A DNA stretch of 64,000 nt from Erpobdella octoculata (GCA_963978895.1 OZ022240.1:18939983-19003982); one strand, 5' to 3'; numbered from the stretch's first letter, positions 9,459-21,106 are shown. Made by a program: numbers and translations. Notes: generated from the sequence alone by a model not told the origin.

Positions 9459-10308
9459 TGTGATGGGATTCTGCTCGGGTATTGATGCCTGACGACGAAA
9501 CAACTGACTCGAGACTAACGAGGTTTAAAATTTTATTAAGATAACGCAAACAACAATTAATACACTAGTCGGACAGAGCTTCACCTCTCAAAATCGCACG
9601 AAGCAAGAGAACTCCAATTCCAATCGCGAAATTTCCTTATATAGCCTAGCACACGTGTGAATTTTAATTTACAAAAACCACCAATCCGAATGCAGCCTTA
9701 ATTCCACGTGACCGTTTGACTAACCCCACGTGACCGTTTGACTAGCCCCACGTGACCGTTTGACACACAAAAGTTTACAAAGGCAATATACATCAAAATC
9801 ACCGCAACGAAGTAATAATATTAAACTAAACTCCTTTTCCAAACAGATAATTCGTTTTATAATTTGATGTACTAAAAAGTTTTACATTAGCAACGATACA
9901 AATGGCTAGAAACGACACTTAGTCAAAAGGAGTTATGATAATTACTTAAAGAGCCAATCACAACGCAGAACGAAAGCGCTTACGTCAGCACTCAACAAAT
10001 TTACAAGAAAGTGTGCTTAAAATAAGTTACATTTCACGCTACAACTTATTTAATACTCATCCGAAATCGATAATATTAGGTATAAATAAAGGACTACACA
10101 ATATCTATACAACGTACTAAAAATTATTATCGAAAACTTAATAGGAAAGACGCTAGAATTAAAAGCACACCAAAAAAGGACAAGTTTGATTAATAAGCGA
10201 ACCGACGCTACCTCTCTAGTCGGCGTTTTTCATCGCGCTCGTCGCCTAGTCCGCGCAATAAAGTTATTCATTACAAAATTACAATCGACGATGGAGACAA
10301 CCGTGACA
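9459..10308 (-). repeat. 5' LTR of the chimeric retrotransposon
   Basis: 850 bp, same ends as the 3' LTR. On the minus strand it should hold the promoter: E-box repeats, then the TATA box, then the AATAAA signal (9532-9537). It keeps about 25 bp that the other LTR has lost. Confidence 0.92.
9635..9754 (-). promoter_or_regulatory. LTR promoter: triple CACGTG repeat and TATA box
   Basis: Three CACGTG boxes lie at 9705, 9727 and 9749 in a 22-bp tandem repeat whose units read ccacgtgaccgtttgacta. On the minus strand they are about 60-115 bp upstream of CTATATAAGG (9635-9644). CACGTG is the classic site for basic helix-loop-helix factors. The arrangement is what an upstream activator plus TATA promoter looks like; function is inferred. 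Confidence 0.6.
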
Positions 10309-10313
10309 AAGTG

Positions 10314-11339
10314 TATCAGATTTACGGCTGAAATTCGGCTTGAGCCGTATTTGAAACTTAAATTTGTCAGCCGTAATCGAGCCATAAGAAATTCGGCCAG
10401 CCGTAATTTTGCTCCAGCCAGCCGACATCCTGAAAAAAATTCGCGCCCGGGTCTATTTATGATTTATTTAAATTTGTATATTTTTAAATTTTAGAATTGT
10501 TTATTTTTTACATTATTGCTAACTGGCTAAGGTTTTCATTAGATTCGCTAGATTGCCATATAGCGTAAAAAACTAAATACTAATTAATTTTAATTTAATG
10601 GGTGCCTTGCAACTACCTAGTTAATAGTAAACTGGTACAACTTCACTAGAAGCACTTCAGTTGCTGCAGATAATGCATATTATTTGTTGTGACAGCCTGT
10701 GCAACCACGGAAAAACGGATGTAAAACTGAACAAGTAAAGGAAAAACGAGTTTTTCAACAGAAACTTTGATTTCAAATACACTCGATTTAGAAATACGAA
10801 GGATGTTCAAATTAAGTTTGTTTTTTTTCAATCGAATCATGTATTTTCATCGAATATAAAGCTATGCCAAAAGTTTCAGCTTTCTTGCTAGTCAAAAAGC
10901 TGGTTAAATTTTACTTGCAATATTTGCGTACAGAGAAAGACACACACACATACACAAACACACAAACAGAGATTGTAATCTAAATAAAAGTTTGTAAAAA
11001 AAAGAAGTGACAATCTGAGACAGAATGTAATGTGTGACAATATGTAACACAGAAGTTGTCTTTTTGCTTACAAACACCAGCTATAGTCACATTGACCACC
11101 ACTTTTGGTTTAAGATCATCACAGGCAAAATGGCACCACAATCTAAAAATCAACCATTATCCATTGCCAAAATGGACAAAATAAATATAATTTCTGGAAT
11201 TGGTTTAAGATCTTCATAGGCAAAATGGCACCACAATCTAAAAATCAACCAATATCCATTGCCCTAAAAATATGAGCATCATCAATTAGGATAGTGAAGA
11301 CATTCCGTATGGTTCCTAGGGATTACAAATCTAGGCCTT
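10314..11339. other. Intergenic stretch with a short tandem duplication
   Basis: No gene seen. A CA-rich microsatellite-like patch lies at 10935-10970. A unit of about 70 bp (ggtttaagatc.tca..ggcaaaatggcaccac) occurs twice, at about 11108 and 11203. Confidence 0.4.
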
Positions 11340-11407
11340 TTTCGGATACAGAGACAAACATTAGAAAAACCTCTAAAAACCCCGGGCAATGCCGGGTATC
11401 CTGCTAG
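11340..11407 (+). mobile_element. Helitron 3' end (solo fragment)
   Basis: Contains gagacaaacattagaaaaac, then the hairpin cccgggcaatgccggg, then CTAG at 11404-11407 followed by T. A short GC hairpin some ten bases before a CTRR end, inserted next to T, is the diagnostic 3' end of Helitron rolling-circle transposons. The rest of the element is missing or diverged. Confidence 0.75.
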
Positions 11408-11439
11408 TTATTATTATATTTTATTTAACATGGTCTCTA

Positions 11440-11658
11440 AATACATAAATGAGCGGAAACGGAAAAGCAACTGAGAGCGAGCGGGAAAGGGAAAGCGACC
11501 GGGAGAGGGAAGGTGACCGGGAGAGGGAAAGCAACCGGGAGCGGGAGAGCAAGCGGGGACGGGAAAGCGACCGGGAGCGGAGAGCAAGCGGGGAAGGAAA
11601 CGGGAGCAAGAGAGGCAAGAATTAGAAAAACCCCGGGAAACGGCGGGTACCCCGCTAG
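11440..11658 (+). mobile_element. Helitron 3' fragment with 18-bp minisatellite
   Basis: Copies of a roughly 18-bp unit (gggaaagcgaccgggag) lead into the same terminal hairpin and end CTAG at 11655-11658, followed by T. The minus-strand frames through it (proline/serine/leucine-rich) are translations of the minisatellite, not genes. Confidence 0.75.
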
Positions 11659-12793
11659 TTGTCCTATAAATAACTTCATACTTCAACAATAGGAATCGTT
11701 AGCGAGCTAATTTGGCATCGTTTACACACAGGCACAATGTTTATAAGCCATTTTAATAAAAGGTATGTTATGTCATATGGAGGTTGAATCACTTATTAAG
11801 TGTTTATTAACTTTCAGCTGAACAAGAGTTTTCCTATTGCCATGCATATAAGAACAGTGGTTTCTATGGGATCTGTTATTGCAATATAGGATATGTTGTT
11901 AGTAGTGGTGGTAGAAGTTGTGAAGGTAGGTCTATAATTAATTTTATACAGTTTGATATATTATTTGTGTTTGAATATCCAAATATTCAGTTTGGAAGGA
12001 GAGTATAATGATTATCATGTTTTTTTTTTGGTATTTTTTAAGATTAATTCTTCTGCGACCCAATTTTAGGCCACCAAAAACAGCCTATACAAATTACTTC
12101 TGCGGCCCAATTTCTTGCCACCCAAAACAAGCCATAAAATTTAATTCTGCAGCCCAATTTAAAAAAACTAAAATTTTATCAATGTAATTTTTATTGCATA
12201 TAGTAGTTTTATGTAAATTTATATCTTGTGATATTAAACACAGCCTTCTAAATACCTAATATGTGAAGCATGTGAGGATTGAAAATTTAAGAAACTTTCA
12301 AATCAATATAAACAAATTTTTTATTTAAAATTTGAAAATTAATGTCGCTTTTATAAATTTAAAATTAATTAACTTTACTTTATAAAATTATTAGTTTAAA
12401 ATTTTTTTAAAGTTTTAATTGATTTTATTCTACAATATAATGTTGTCCAATCTATCTGTTAAATTGGTCCGCAGCAAAAAATGAACCCACCCACTTATTT
12501 CAACTCGATTGTGAGGATTGAAAATAAAAGCTATTTCCTAATCAATGTGGAATAAACAAATATTTTATAATAAATTTTTAAAATTAAAATTAATTATCGT
12601 TTTCTTTAAAGAAAGCAAACATTAATGGTTTGTTTTTCTACATAAAAGTCCCTCCTAAGTCTGGTCTTCGTTCTTCTTCTCTTAATCATGCTCGCATCTT
12701 CACTATTAAGCATTCTGTTTTTTCGCGTCTAAAACTTTGAGGTTTTGTCGATTTTGTGTTTAAACATTGATTAATTAATAGTCTAAACAAGAT
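11659..12793. other. AT-rich stretch with triplicated motif and a LINE scrap
   Basis: No gene. Three copies of a roughly 50-bp motif (ttctgcggcccaattt ... gccacccaaaacagcc) lie at 12050-12165. At 12645-12740 the sequence (ccctcctaagtctggtctt...) matches the LINE 3' remnant at 40213 onward, so a short piece of that LINE type is present just before the next LINE. Confidence 0.45.
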
Positions 12794-13513
12794 ATGTCGA
12801 AAGCTATAACTCTCGAAAGTCTAGAAGTAGTTCTCACCCGTATCGTCGACAGAATGAGCGACAATATGACGCGCTTACTGGAGACCATGAATAAAAACTA
12901 TGAGGCTCTTCTTGATAGAATAGACAAAACAACAACTGACTCGTTAAAAGAAATGTCGACCAAACTCGAGGACATTTCTATAAGATTAGGTGCTTTGGAG
13001 TCTGGGGCTGAGTCTTCTAAATTAGTGACTGACGAGCGAAATCTATTAGGCAATCCAACTAGTATTGCCGAAGTACTGACTACCACTCTCTGGAGGTTGG
13101 AACAAGAAAAAGATGACAAAAAGCTAAGAGCAAATAACATTGTCATTTCTGGTTTGAAATATGATGAGAAAAAGTCAGATGCAGATTGTGTGGTAGACCT
13201 CTGTAAAAACAACCTTGCTGTGGTGCCCAGGATTGTCGGGACAAGGCGGTTAGGAAAAGACCTTAGAAATCCCAGAGCAAAAATATGTGTTACTCTAGAA
13301 AACCCTGCGGCAGCTGAAGAACTGCTGATGTCGTCTCGGATTTTGCGCTCGTCCAAGAATGAGGATGTACGAAAAATCTTTATGAACAGAGACCTGACCA
13401 AACAACAGGCTGAACTCAACTACAAAAAGAGATGCGAAAGAAGAAAAGTTACTGATGGTCATCCTCCTGCCCCGGCTGGGTTAAGTGGCGAAGGTCAACT
13501 TTTTCGGAAGTAA
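12794..13513 (+). CDS. LINE ORF1 protein
   Basis: 239 codons. The N-terminal half (about residues 1-80: VVLTRIVDRMSDNMTRLLE... TKLEDISIRLGALE) is a predicted coiled coil. Residues about 95-200 (EKDDKKLRANNIVISGL ... PRIVGTRRLGKDLRNPRAK ... ENPAAAEELLMSSRILR) match the RNA-binding ORF1 type of CR1/Jockey-group LINEs. ORF1p coats the LINE RNA and acts as a chaperone. The frame is open. It overlaps the endonuclease frame starting around 13485 in another phase, the usual ORF1/ORF2 arrangement. Confidence 0.75.
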   Translation: MSKAITLESLEVVLTRIVDRMSDNMTRLLETMNKNYEALLDRIDKTTTDSLKEMSTKLEDISIRLGALESGAESSKLVTDERNLLGNPTSIAEVLTTTLWRLEQEKDDKKLRANNIVISGLKYDEKKSDADCVVDLCKNNLAVVPRIVGTRRLGKDLRNPRAKICVTLENPAAAEELLMSSRILRSSKNEDVRKIFMNRDLTKQQAELNYKKRCERRKVTDGHPPAPAGLSGEGQLFRK

Positions 13514-16304
13514 CGGTAGCACCCTAGCTTTCACAAACCTCAAAAGTATATCTAACAAGATTGAAGATTTTCGTTTTTTTCTAGAAGACTGCAGACCAGA
13601 TATGTTTTGTATTACTGAAACTTGGCTATTAGAAGAGATTCCAAGTAGTTTATTTCTGACTAAAAATTATGATTCAGTTCGATACGATAGAAAAACTCGA
13701 GGAGGGGGTGTAGCGATGGTGGTAAAAACAAGAATTCCTCACAGAACCGTATTAGTACCTGATAGCTTCCGGCATATTGAACTTGTTTGTGTAGATATTG
13801 AATTAAACCATGAATCATACGGAATTGTCACATACTATCGTCCTGGAGGTTTTGGTGCTGAGGCGGAGATCTATATGGTGGACAGTATTAATTGTTTTAA
13901 AGCATTATATTCTTCGATACGTACAATGTGCCCGGTTGGAGACTTTAATTTGCCGGAGTTGGATTGGACCTGTTACTCTTATCCAAACAACAGAGTCTAC
14001 GGAGTGTTCATGGAATTTGTAAATGAATTTGGACTTCAACAGTTTATTCAAGAGCCGACCCGAGGAAACAACATTCTAGATTTGGTGCTCTCTGGGGACT
14101 CAATGTTGTGGAGTTTAGATGCCAGATCGCTACCAGTGACCACAATGTAATGATTCTCCATTTAGATGATACAGATCCAAGAGACAAAAGAGATGTTCGA
14201 AACTCATATATGTTTGATAAAGCAAACTTTGCCACAATAAACAACTTTCTGAAACTTGTGAAATGGGACGACATCTTCCAATATTGTTTCGACGTAGAAA
14301 ACTGCTGGAATGCCCTTCAGCAGTGTATGAGTTATGTGACACAAACCTTCGTTCCAGTTCGTACTGTATTGAGCTCACGAGGACGACTAAGAAAAATCTC
14401 CAATAGAATAAAACGTCTATATAAATCCAAATTATTCTTCTGGAAAATCTGGAAGCATACTAAAGAGAATAAAGATAAAATCAAATACATGGAGTTTTCA
14501 AAATTATGTACTAAAGCAGTAAAAAGAGAACAATATGACATTGAGAAGGGTCTTGTTTTATCTGGTAACGTTGGTGCTTTCTACAAATATATTCACAACA
14601 AACTCTCCTTGAATTCTAAAATTACTGGGATCGAAACAAGTGATGGCACGATTGTTACAGATCCGGCTAAAATGTCAAATGTCTTCAACGACTATTTTGC
14701 AACCGTTTTTACAAAAGACAATGGAAGTAATCCACCTCTGGTACAACGGTCTCCCAATCTCCTGGAAGAAGTTACGTTCACTCCTGATGTTGTTTTTTAA
14801 ACCCTGAGAAGTCTTCGAATGACAAAATCTTGTGACCCAGATGGTATACTGAATATATTGCTTAAACGCTGCGCCCAAAACTTGACTATTCCACTCTGTC
14901 ATATTTTTGAAATGTCTCTCAAAACACGAAGATTGCCCGAAATATGGAGAACTGCATACATCACACCAATTCACAAAAAAGGACCTACAAGTGTTGTCTC
15001 AAACTACAGACCAATCTCTCTCACGTGTACATGCTGCCGCGTTATGGAAAAGATTGTTAGCAAAAGCATCTTAGCCCACCTCTCTACTCATTGTCTTATT
15101 TCTCCACATCAGCACAGTTTCCTGAGACAGAGATCAACTTGTACGAACCTTCTGGAGTGTGTACATGACTGGATTATGGGGTTACTGGATGGTGGTCGAG
15201 TGGACATTGTTTATTTTGATTTTCAAAAGGCTTTCGACTCGATCTCCCACCCAAAGTTGAAGACTAAACTCATTAGCTACGGAATATCAGGTGATTTGTT
15301 GGCATGGATCTTGGATTTTTTGAGTGCTCGAAAACAGCTTGTTCGAATTGGTGAGTGCTTATCTGCTCCGAGAGATGTTACCAGTGGCGTCCCTCAAGGA
15401 AGTGTCCTGGGCTCCATACTCTTTCTAATTTTTATTAACGATATTACTGATGGTGATGCTTTCGGATCGGTCTCTGTCAAGATGTTTGCAGACGACATAA
15501 AAATTTACTCAGCAACTCAGCCCACATCTTCTTCGGCTCCAGAAATACAGAGAGCAGAAATACTGGAGTGAAACATGGCAACTGAATCTGGCACTATCAA
15601 AGTGTTTTGTATGTCCCATTCACAGGCGAAGAAACGACAAGGGCTTCGAAATACCTAGATATCTAATTGGGACATACGAGCTTAAACCGACCGAGCAAGC
15701 ATGGGATCTGGGTGTACTAATTGATAACAACCTTGATTTCAAAAAACACATTGAGAACATTATCCACTCTGCGACGGGGAAACTTAGATTAATAAAACTA
15801 TGCCTCCTGTCTAAAGATCCGTATCTGATGAAAAAAGCATTCACTACATACGTGCGACCATTGCTCGAATACTGCTCTCCAGTTTGGAGCCCTAGGCACA
15901 AGTACCTAATCGACGGCCTGGACAAGGTTCAGAAAAGATTCACCCGAATGGTTCCAAATATCAGCCATCTACCATACTCGACCCGTCTCAGCTTTTTAGG
16001 ATTGAAAACTCTAGAAGAGCGCAGACTTATCGCAGATCTTTGTTTCTGTTACAGATCTTTAAATGGAATGGTGGATTCTAGCCTGGTTGGACAATTTAAA
16101 CGAGCAAATTATGAAAAAACAAGGGGCCATAGCTATAAACTGATGCCAGGTCAATTTAGAACTGACGATGCCAGGTTTTTCATATTTGGCCGTGTGGTCT
16201 CAGCATGGAATTCTTTGCCTCAGGATGTTGTTGGATCATCAAACTACAGTCGGTTCAGAAGCTTGATAAATCAGATGGATTTATCTAAGTTTTCAAGACT
16301 TTGA
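13485..16304 (+). pseudogene. LINE ORF2 (endonuclease and reverse transcriptase), frameshifted
   Basis: Four plus-strand blocks together make a nearly complete ORF2. Block 13485-14150 is an AP-like endonuclease (ITETWL, GDFNLPELDW). The SDHN motif follows in the next frame at about 14130 (block 14108-14800). Block 14819-15571 is the reverse transcriptase: KGPTSVVSNYRPISLT, FDFQKAFDSISHPKL, SGVPQGSVLG and FADDIKIY. Block 15828-16304 is the C-terminal domain (TYVRPLLEYCSPVWSPRHK ... SAWNSLPQDVV). The layout fits the CR1/Jockey group. Frameshifts near 14130, 14800 and 15575-15830 inactivate it. A diverged relative lies at 57134-58598. Confidence 0.85.
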
Positions 16305-16530
16305 ATTTTTCATGAAGCATTAGCAGATCTGGATGTCACATGAACCGATTTTTGGAAGTATTTAGAGAGATTTTGAAGATTGCGGTGGAAGTTTCAAACT
16401 TCAAGGCATTATCTATAAGCGTTAAGAACAACAATTTGTCAGGTTTAACCGATCCATAAATGCAAAATTTAAATAGTTACAAGAATTAATATCTTATTCA
16501 ATATGTTATTTATTTTATTATTATTATTAT
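16305..16530 (+). other. LINE 3' UTR and (TTA)n tail
   Basis: No coding sequence. The stretch ends in ttattttattattattattattt (16506-16530). The tail could belong to this LINE or to the minus-strand RTE element whose coding end abuts it at 16531. Confidence 0.5.
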
Positions 16531-17384
16531 TTAGTCCGTAGCCGGCGCTTGTGGAGGAGGATGTCCTCGAAGCCAATACGCTGATGTCGGTGCCACGGGA
16601 CCACGAACGTCTTCCACGACAATCTTCCATTTTCCTCGATCGGCTGCAACCCTTCTCTCCCCATCGGCAGTCAGTCGCTTCCTCTTGAAGTCCCCATCAA
16701 TCATTTTCAACCATGTTTTCTTTGGCGCCGAACGTTGGATGCGCCAGCCAGGCGGTCGCTCCCGCCAAAGTAAACTATTGGGAAGCCGTTTACCATCCAT
16801 TCGGCAGACGTGCCCGAACCACCATAGTCGCAGTTTTTGGATGTGTTCATCGATCAGTGGTTGTCGATCACACCGTTCACGGATCGTCTCGTTTCGAATG
16901 CGGTCGCGGATGGAGACTCCCAGTATTCGCCGCAGGCATTGCATTTGGAATACTTCAAGTCTATTCACATCGGATTTAAACAATGTCCATGTCTCCGAGC
17001 CATATAGGAGGATCGGAAGAATCAATGTTCGGTAAAGACGAATTTTTGTGTTGATTGTAATGTTCGTTCTCTTCCAAACGCACCATCTGAGCGCTGCAAA
17101 TGCCGCAGTTGCCTGGCCAATGTGGCTGTGGACGTCGGCCGACGACGACGTCTTCTTTTCCTGCACGATCGATCCAAGGTATTTAAATTTCGTCACTTGC
17201 TCGATCTGGACATCATTTAGGTGGACACGAGCTGCTGACCCGTCCGTTGTTAATACCTTGGTCTTCTCGGCGTTGATCTTTAGGCCGTATGACTTGGCAA
17301 TATCGCCGATGTTGTTTAGGCAATCTGTAGCTTCCACGTCGGTGTCGGCGAATACGGCGCTATTGTCCGCGAACATCAGATCAG

Positions 17385-18943
17385 TAAGCATCTGCGTCCC
17401 GATATCGTTATCTCGAGTTCAATCGAGATTTCAAAACGATACGGGAGATCCCGTATCACCATTGAAACGATACAGCCTGCGGAAGAAGTCTCGTATCTAT
17501 ATAATTAGCGATACTTAACATTTCATTCCCGATTAAAATCCCGAAAAATATCGAGATTTTTAACAAATATTTTCCAATAAATAACGAAAGTCATACATAT
17601 TTAATTAACGATTGTCACAAATGTGAATATTTGCAATTGATTCATCAACATTGAATAATTAATCTACCTATTGACAGAAGTTTATAACTATTATCATCCC
17701 CACTTTAAATTCGGTTTTCCAGACAGCCTGTAGCCCCATTATTTACTATTTTTAGTCTGGGAACCGGCAGCAAAAAAGCCACGCTCCTCTTAGGCTGCTA
17801 GTCGAGCTCTGCATACTACTGATACTACAAGCCCTACAAGACAATCGTACTCGCTGACATCGATGACTATTATTATTAATGAGAATAATGAGTAATGTAA
17901 TAGTAATGATCATTCTATGTTTATGTTTTGGTTTAGTCTATTTCATAAACTTATTTTTTCAAATTTGTTACATAGAATTGGAATGATTATTTTAGTGTTT
18001 CGATATCCGTAATTGACCGTAATAGTAGCTCATCTAAGATATATCTTTATAATCTCGATGATATTCTTGGTTGTGTGTGAGTATGTGTGTGCCACCTGTA
18101 GTGTGCACGACAGTGCCGTAGCCCGTATCGTATGCAGCTGGAATTCGAAACTTTCTCAGCTTCTTTCTTGCTATTGCTAACCGCATTCGCCATCGCCTAT
18201 AAATAAACACGCTGGGTTTTTTTTCACTTTCTTAATTCTTGCATAGAGGCACTTTCTCGTGTTTGTCATCATTATCATGCCGCGTCACCGGGGTGAAATC
18301 TGGGAGTACTTTGAGGAAGAGACGGTCACGCAGAAAGTCAATGACAAGGATGTAGAAGTAAATCTTGCCAGATGCAAAGACTGCGGGAAACAGTATCATT
18401 TTAATTTAATCTTAGTAATCTAGTAATCTCAATCTCAGTAATCTGCAATCTATTTCTATCTCCATTGGTTTTTCCACTTTCACTATTGAATTGCCTAAAA
18501 TTGTCGTTCTTTTGGTGTGCTAGAAGGTTTTCTACTTTTCAATTACTTAAAAAAATAATTTTAATTTTTTTTTCATCGGCAAGTAAAATCATTTAATTAA
18601 ATTGATAAACTACCGCATAATGCGTACTAAATAAAGTAAATAAATACTTACTATCGGCGGTAGTGTTTTATTTAGAATCTAAATTTAGAAAAATATATGT
18701 ACCGAAACTAAACAAATTAAACTTATTTCAAGTTGTAAAAAAAATTAAAATTGGTAAATTTTTATACATTTTTTAATATTTATTAATTTTTTTCAATGAA
18801 TTTCCACTTCAGTCGAGATTCCGATATCGTATCGTATCGTTATTGTTCGAGGCGTCTCGTATCGTATCGTTTAATTCGAGGCAAATTTCAGAAATCGTAT
18901 CGTATCGTATCGTTCCAAAAAAATAACGGGACGCAGAAGCTTA
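17385..18943 (+). mobile_element. Complete non-autonomous hAT element
   Basis: 1,559 bp between 17-bp terminal inverted repeats, TAAGC(A/T)TCTGCGTCCCG with one mismatch. It is flanked by perfect 8-bp target duplications CAGATCAG (17377-17384 and 18944-18951). Eight-base duplications and TA-starting termini fit the hAT superfamily. It sits inside the reverse transcriptase of an RTE LINE. The interior holds ATCGT runs near the right end and a short BED-finger frame, but no catalytic domain, so it depends on a transposase made elsewhere. Confidence 0.9.
18277..18423 (+). pseudogene. BED-type zinc finger fragment of hAT transposase
   Basis: 48 codons from ATG 18277 to TAG 18421, with MPRHRGEIWEYFEEE and CKDCGKQY. 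Same frame as at position 13, with two amino-acid differences. It is the only recognisable transposase remnant in this element and lacks the second half of the finger. Confidence 0.6.
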
Positions 18944-20361
18944 CAGATCAGTGATAAAGTTGTTTTTGTCGTATTGAACACCACGCCTTCCTTTGAATGA
19001 TTTCCTCATGATCGCATCGATCACGACGTTAAATAACAGTGTAGAGGCGACGTCTTCCTGCCGGACACCGGTTTGAATGGTAAACTCGTCGGATAGGTCG
19101 TTTCGAATTCGGATGCAGCTGGTCGAACCACTATACGACGCTTGTAACAAACAGATGACTTTCGGTGGTATATTTTCTCTTTCCAATGCCGTCCACAATG
19201 ATGGCCAATGGATGCAGTCGAAAGCCGATTTGAAGTCGATGAAGACAACAACAGTCCACCGGCCACATCGAACCCTCTCTTCCACAAGTTGGCGTAGTGC
19301 GAAGATTTGATCGATGCATCCACGATTCGGTCGAAATCCGGCCTGTTCCTCAAGGCACGATTGTTTACAATGTTTTTGTAGTCGTGACTGAATGATCTTC
19401 GTAAATACTTTCCCAACGATTGAAAGGAGACTAATGCCGCGGTAGTTTTTGCATTCTCGACTGTCTCCTTTCTTCAAAATGGGAACGACGATCGCTTTCT
19501 TCCACGCTGATGGTACGTACTCCGTGTCCCAAATGCATGTCAATAGGACGTGTAGACGTTGCAATAGAATGTCACCACCAGCTTTGATCATCTCGGCTGT
19601 AATTTGATCGATGCCCGGCACTTTTCCGTTCTTGAGAGATTTGACGGCCGCTTTCACTTCGGCGATTGTTGGTACGTCGACGGGAAATGGGATCTGCGGT
19701 TGATCGATTTGTGGCGGGTCCGCGGCTGGTCCTGCAGGCGGATCGTGGTTGTATAGTTTGTGGAAAAATTCCCGCCACCTCTGTAATCGATCGGAGGACG
19801 AACTAACAAACTTCGATATTCATGTCGTGATGCGGCTTCTTCCATTTCGGCTACAACATCGTTCCAATATGCCTCTCGCTCGATCTTCATTTTCCGCCTA
19901 ACCTCTTGATTAAGTTGCCGGTATTGTTCGAAATCGACGTGCTTGATTCTTTTCCGCTCAGCTACCAAATCCAGACACTCATCCGAAATCCATGGCTGCG
20001 TTCGTTGACTGATCGGCGGACATAACGGCGCCACACATTTGATGACGGATTTGGTTATTTGTTTTTCTTCATCGTTGACATCGTCCAATGTATTGAGGAT
20101 CGCAAACTTGTTCGATAAAGCAAGCTGGAATTATCAGGGCCACGCATTGCTCGAACGTCGTTGAGCGTCGATCGAAAACGCTTGTTGATCAGAACGTAGT
20201 CGAGCATGGCCGAATCTTTCCCCGACGGGTTTCTCCACGTGAGCCGATGATTCTTCGGGTGTTGGAAGAGGCTGTTGCCAATGACGAGGTTGTTTACTGA
20301 CGCAAACGACAACAGTCGCTGCCCATTGTTGTTGATTTTTCCGTGGCCGAATCGTCCAAGC

Positions 20362-20990
20362 ATCATGCAGAACTGGTGTGATGTGCTCGTATCTACTGAC
20401 GGAATAGATGAGCCTTGCCGCTCCGTTGATGACGGCTTGGAGCCGAGAGATCTGGCGCCGAGGCAGTCCAGCAAAGGCAGCATTGCAGTAGTCTATGTGC
20501 GAGATTACAAAAGACTGGACCAGTAGACGCCTAACAGCTAGAGGCAACAATCTCATAACCGATCGAAGCGGACGGAAACAGGTTCACACAACCTTTGTGA
20601 CGCGCGGGACCAGTGTAAGATTGGTGTTGAGTAGAAGGCCAAGGTTGCGTACAATGCCAGCTGGCTGTATAAGGTCACCACAGATGTCGAGTGCAGAGTT
20701 GTCTAGTTGATTCATCCTTCGACAGGAAGAAAACCAGATTATTTCAATTTTAGATGGATTTAATTATTGCCAATTAGACGCACGTTGCTGACGGCAGATG
20801 GTTGACAGAAACCATATATCTGTGACTTGTAGACGTACAGATGATGGAGAAGATCGTATTTCTGTATGATCTTGGCAATGTTGGCAGTGTGCAGTATAAA
20901 GAGGATGGGGCCAATGACGGAGCCCTGCGGAACCTCACAAGTATGTGATGTGGTGGTGGAGACACAAACTCTGCTACCAATTCAAACAAT
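20362..20990 (-). pseudogene. CR1/L2-type LINE reverse transcriptase fragment
   Basis: Minus-strand sequence from about 20955 gives VPQGSVIGPILFILHTAN, then LLHHLY..SQIYGF where the Y.DD motif has decayed. Further down come IIWFSSCRRMNQLDNSALD and SFVISHIDYCNAAFAGLP, ending at ITPVLHD at 20362 where the RTE piece begins. These are reverse transcriptase and C-terminal motifs of the CR1/L2 group. Frames are broken. Confidence 0.75.
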
Positions 20991-21106
20991 TGTTAGTTGC
21001 ATTCAGGAAACCAATATTAAAAATATAGTTTCAGAAATACGTTGTTGTTTGGATTTTGCAGCAGTTGTTAGCTGTTGATAATGCATTAGCCATTTAACTG
21101 CATAAC

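Larger units (their letters stand above)
4050..10308 (-). mobile_element. LTR retrotransposon carrying a captured SCAF4/8-like cDNA
   Basis: A complete minus-strand LTR element of 6,259 bp. It has a 5-bp target duplication AAGTG (4045-4049 and 10309-10313), LTRs at both ends starting TGT and ending ACA, a tRNA primer site beside the 5' LTR, and a polypurine tract beside the 3' LTR. Transcription order is 5' LTR (10308-9459), leader, gag with coiled coil and capsid-like region, zinc knuckle and aspartic protease. A long host-derived region then takes the place of reverse transcriptase, RNase H and integrase. The host part is a SCAF4/SCAF8-type RS-like region, RRM and proline-rich tail, without introns. 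The element cannot make its own enzymes, so it must have been moved in trans. By eye the LTRs differ at about 14 sites in their first 330 bp and one has a deletion, so the insertion is not recent. Confidence 0.9.
16531..20361 (-). pseudogene. RTE-clade LINE, 5'-truncated and split by a hAT insertion
   Basis: Reading down the minus strand from 20361: the end of the endonuclease (NSLFQHPKNHRLTWRNPSG, LDYVLINKRFRSTLNDVRAM), a linker (QPWISDECLDLVAERKRIK), reverse transcriptase (KKGDSRECKNYRGISLLS, FIDFKSAFDCIHW, QTGVRQ), then MLTDLMFADNSAVFA with the FAD. motif and the C-terminal HVCRMDGKRLPNSLLW domain up to 16531. These are RTE-clade landmarks (vertebrate BovB relatives). The frame is interrupted at 17385-18943 by a hAT element, and if that is removed the reverse transcriptase reads across ITDLMFADN. 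Frameshifts near 19790 and 20090 add to the damage. The 5' end stops inside the endonuclease at about 20361, next to another LINE. A copy with the missing 5' part is at 43745-45119. Confidence 0.85.
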
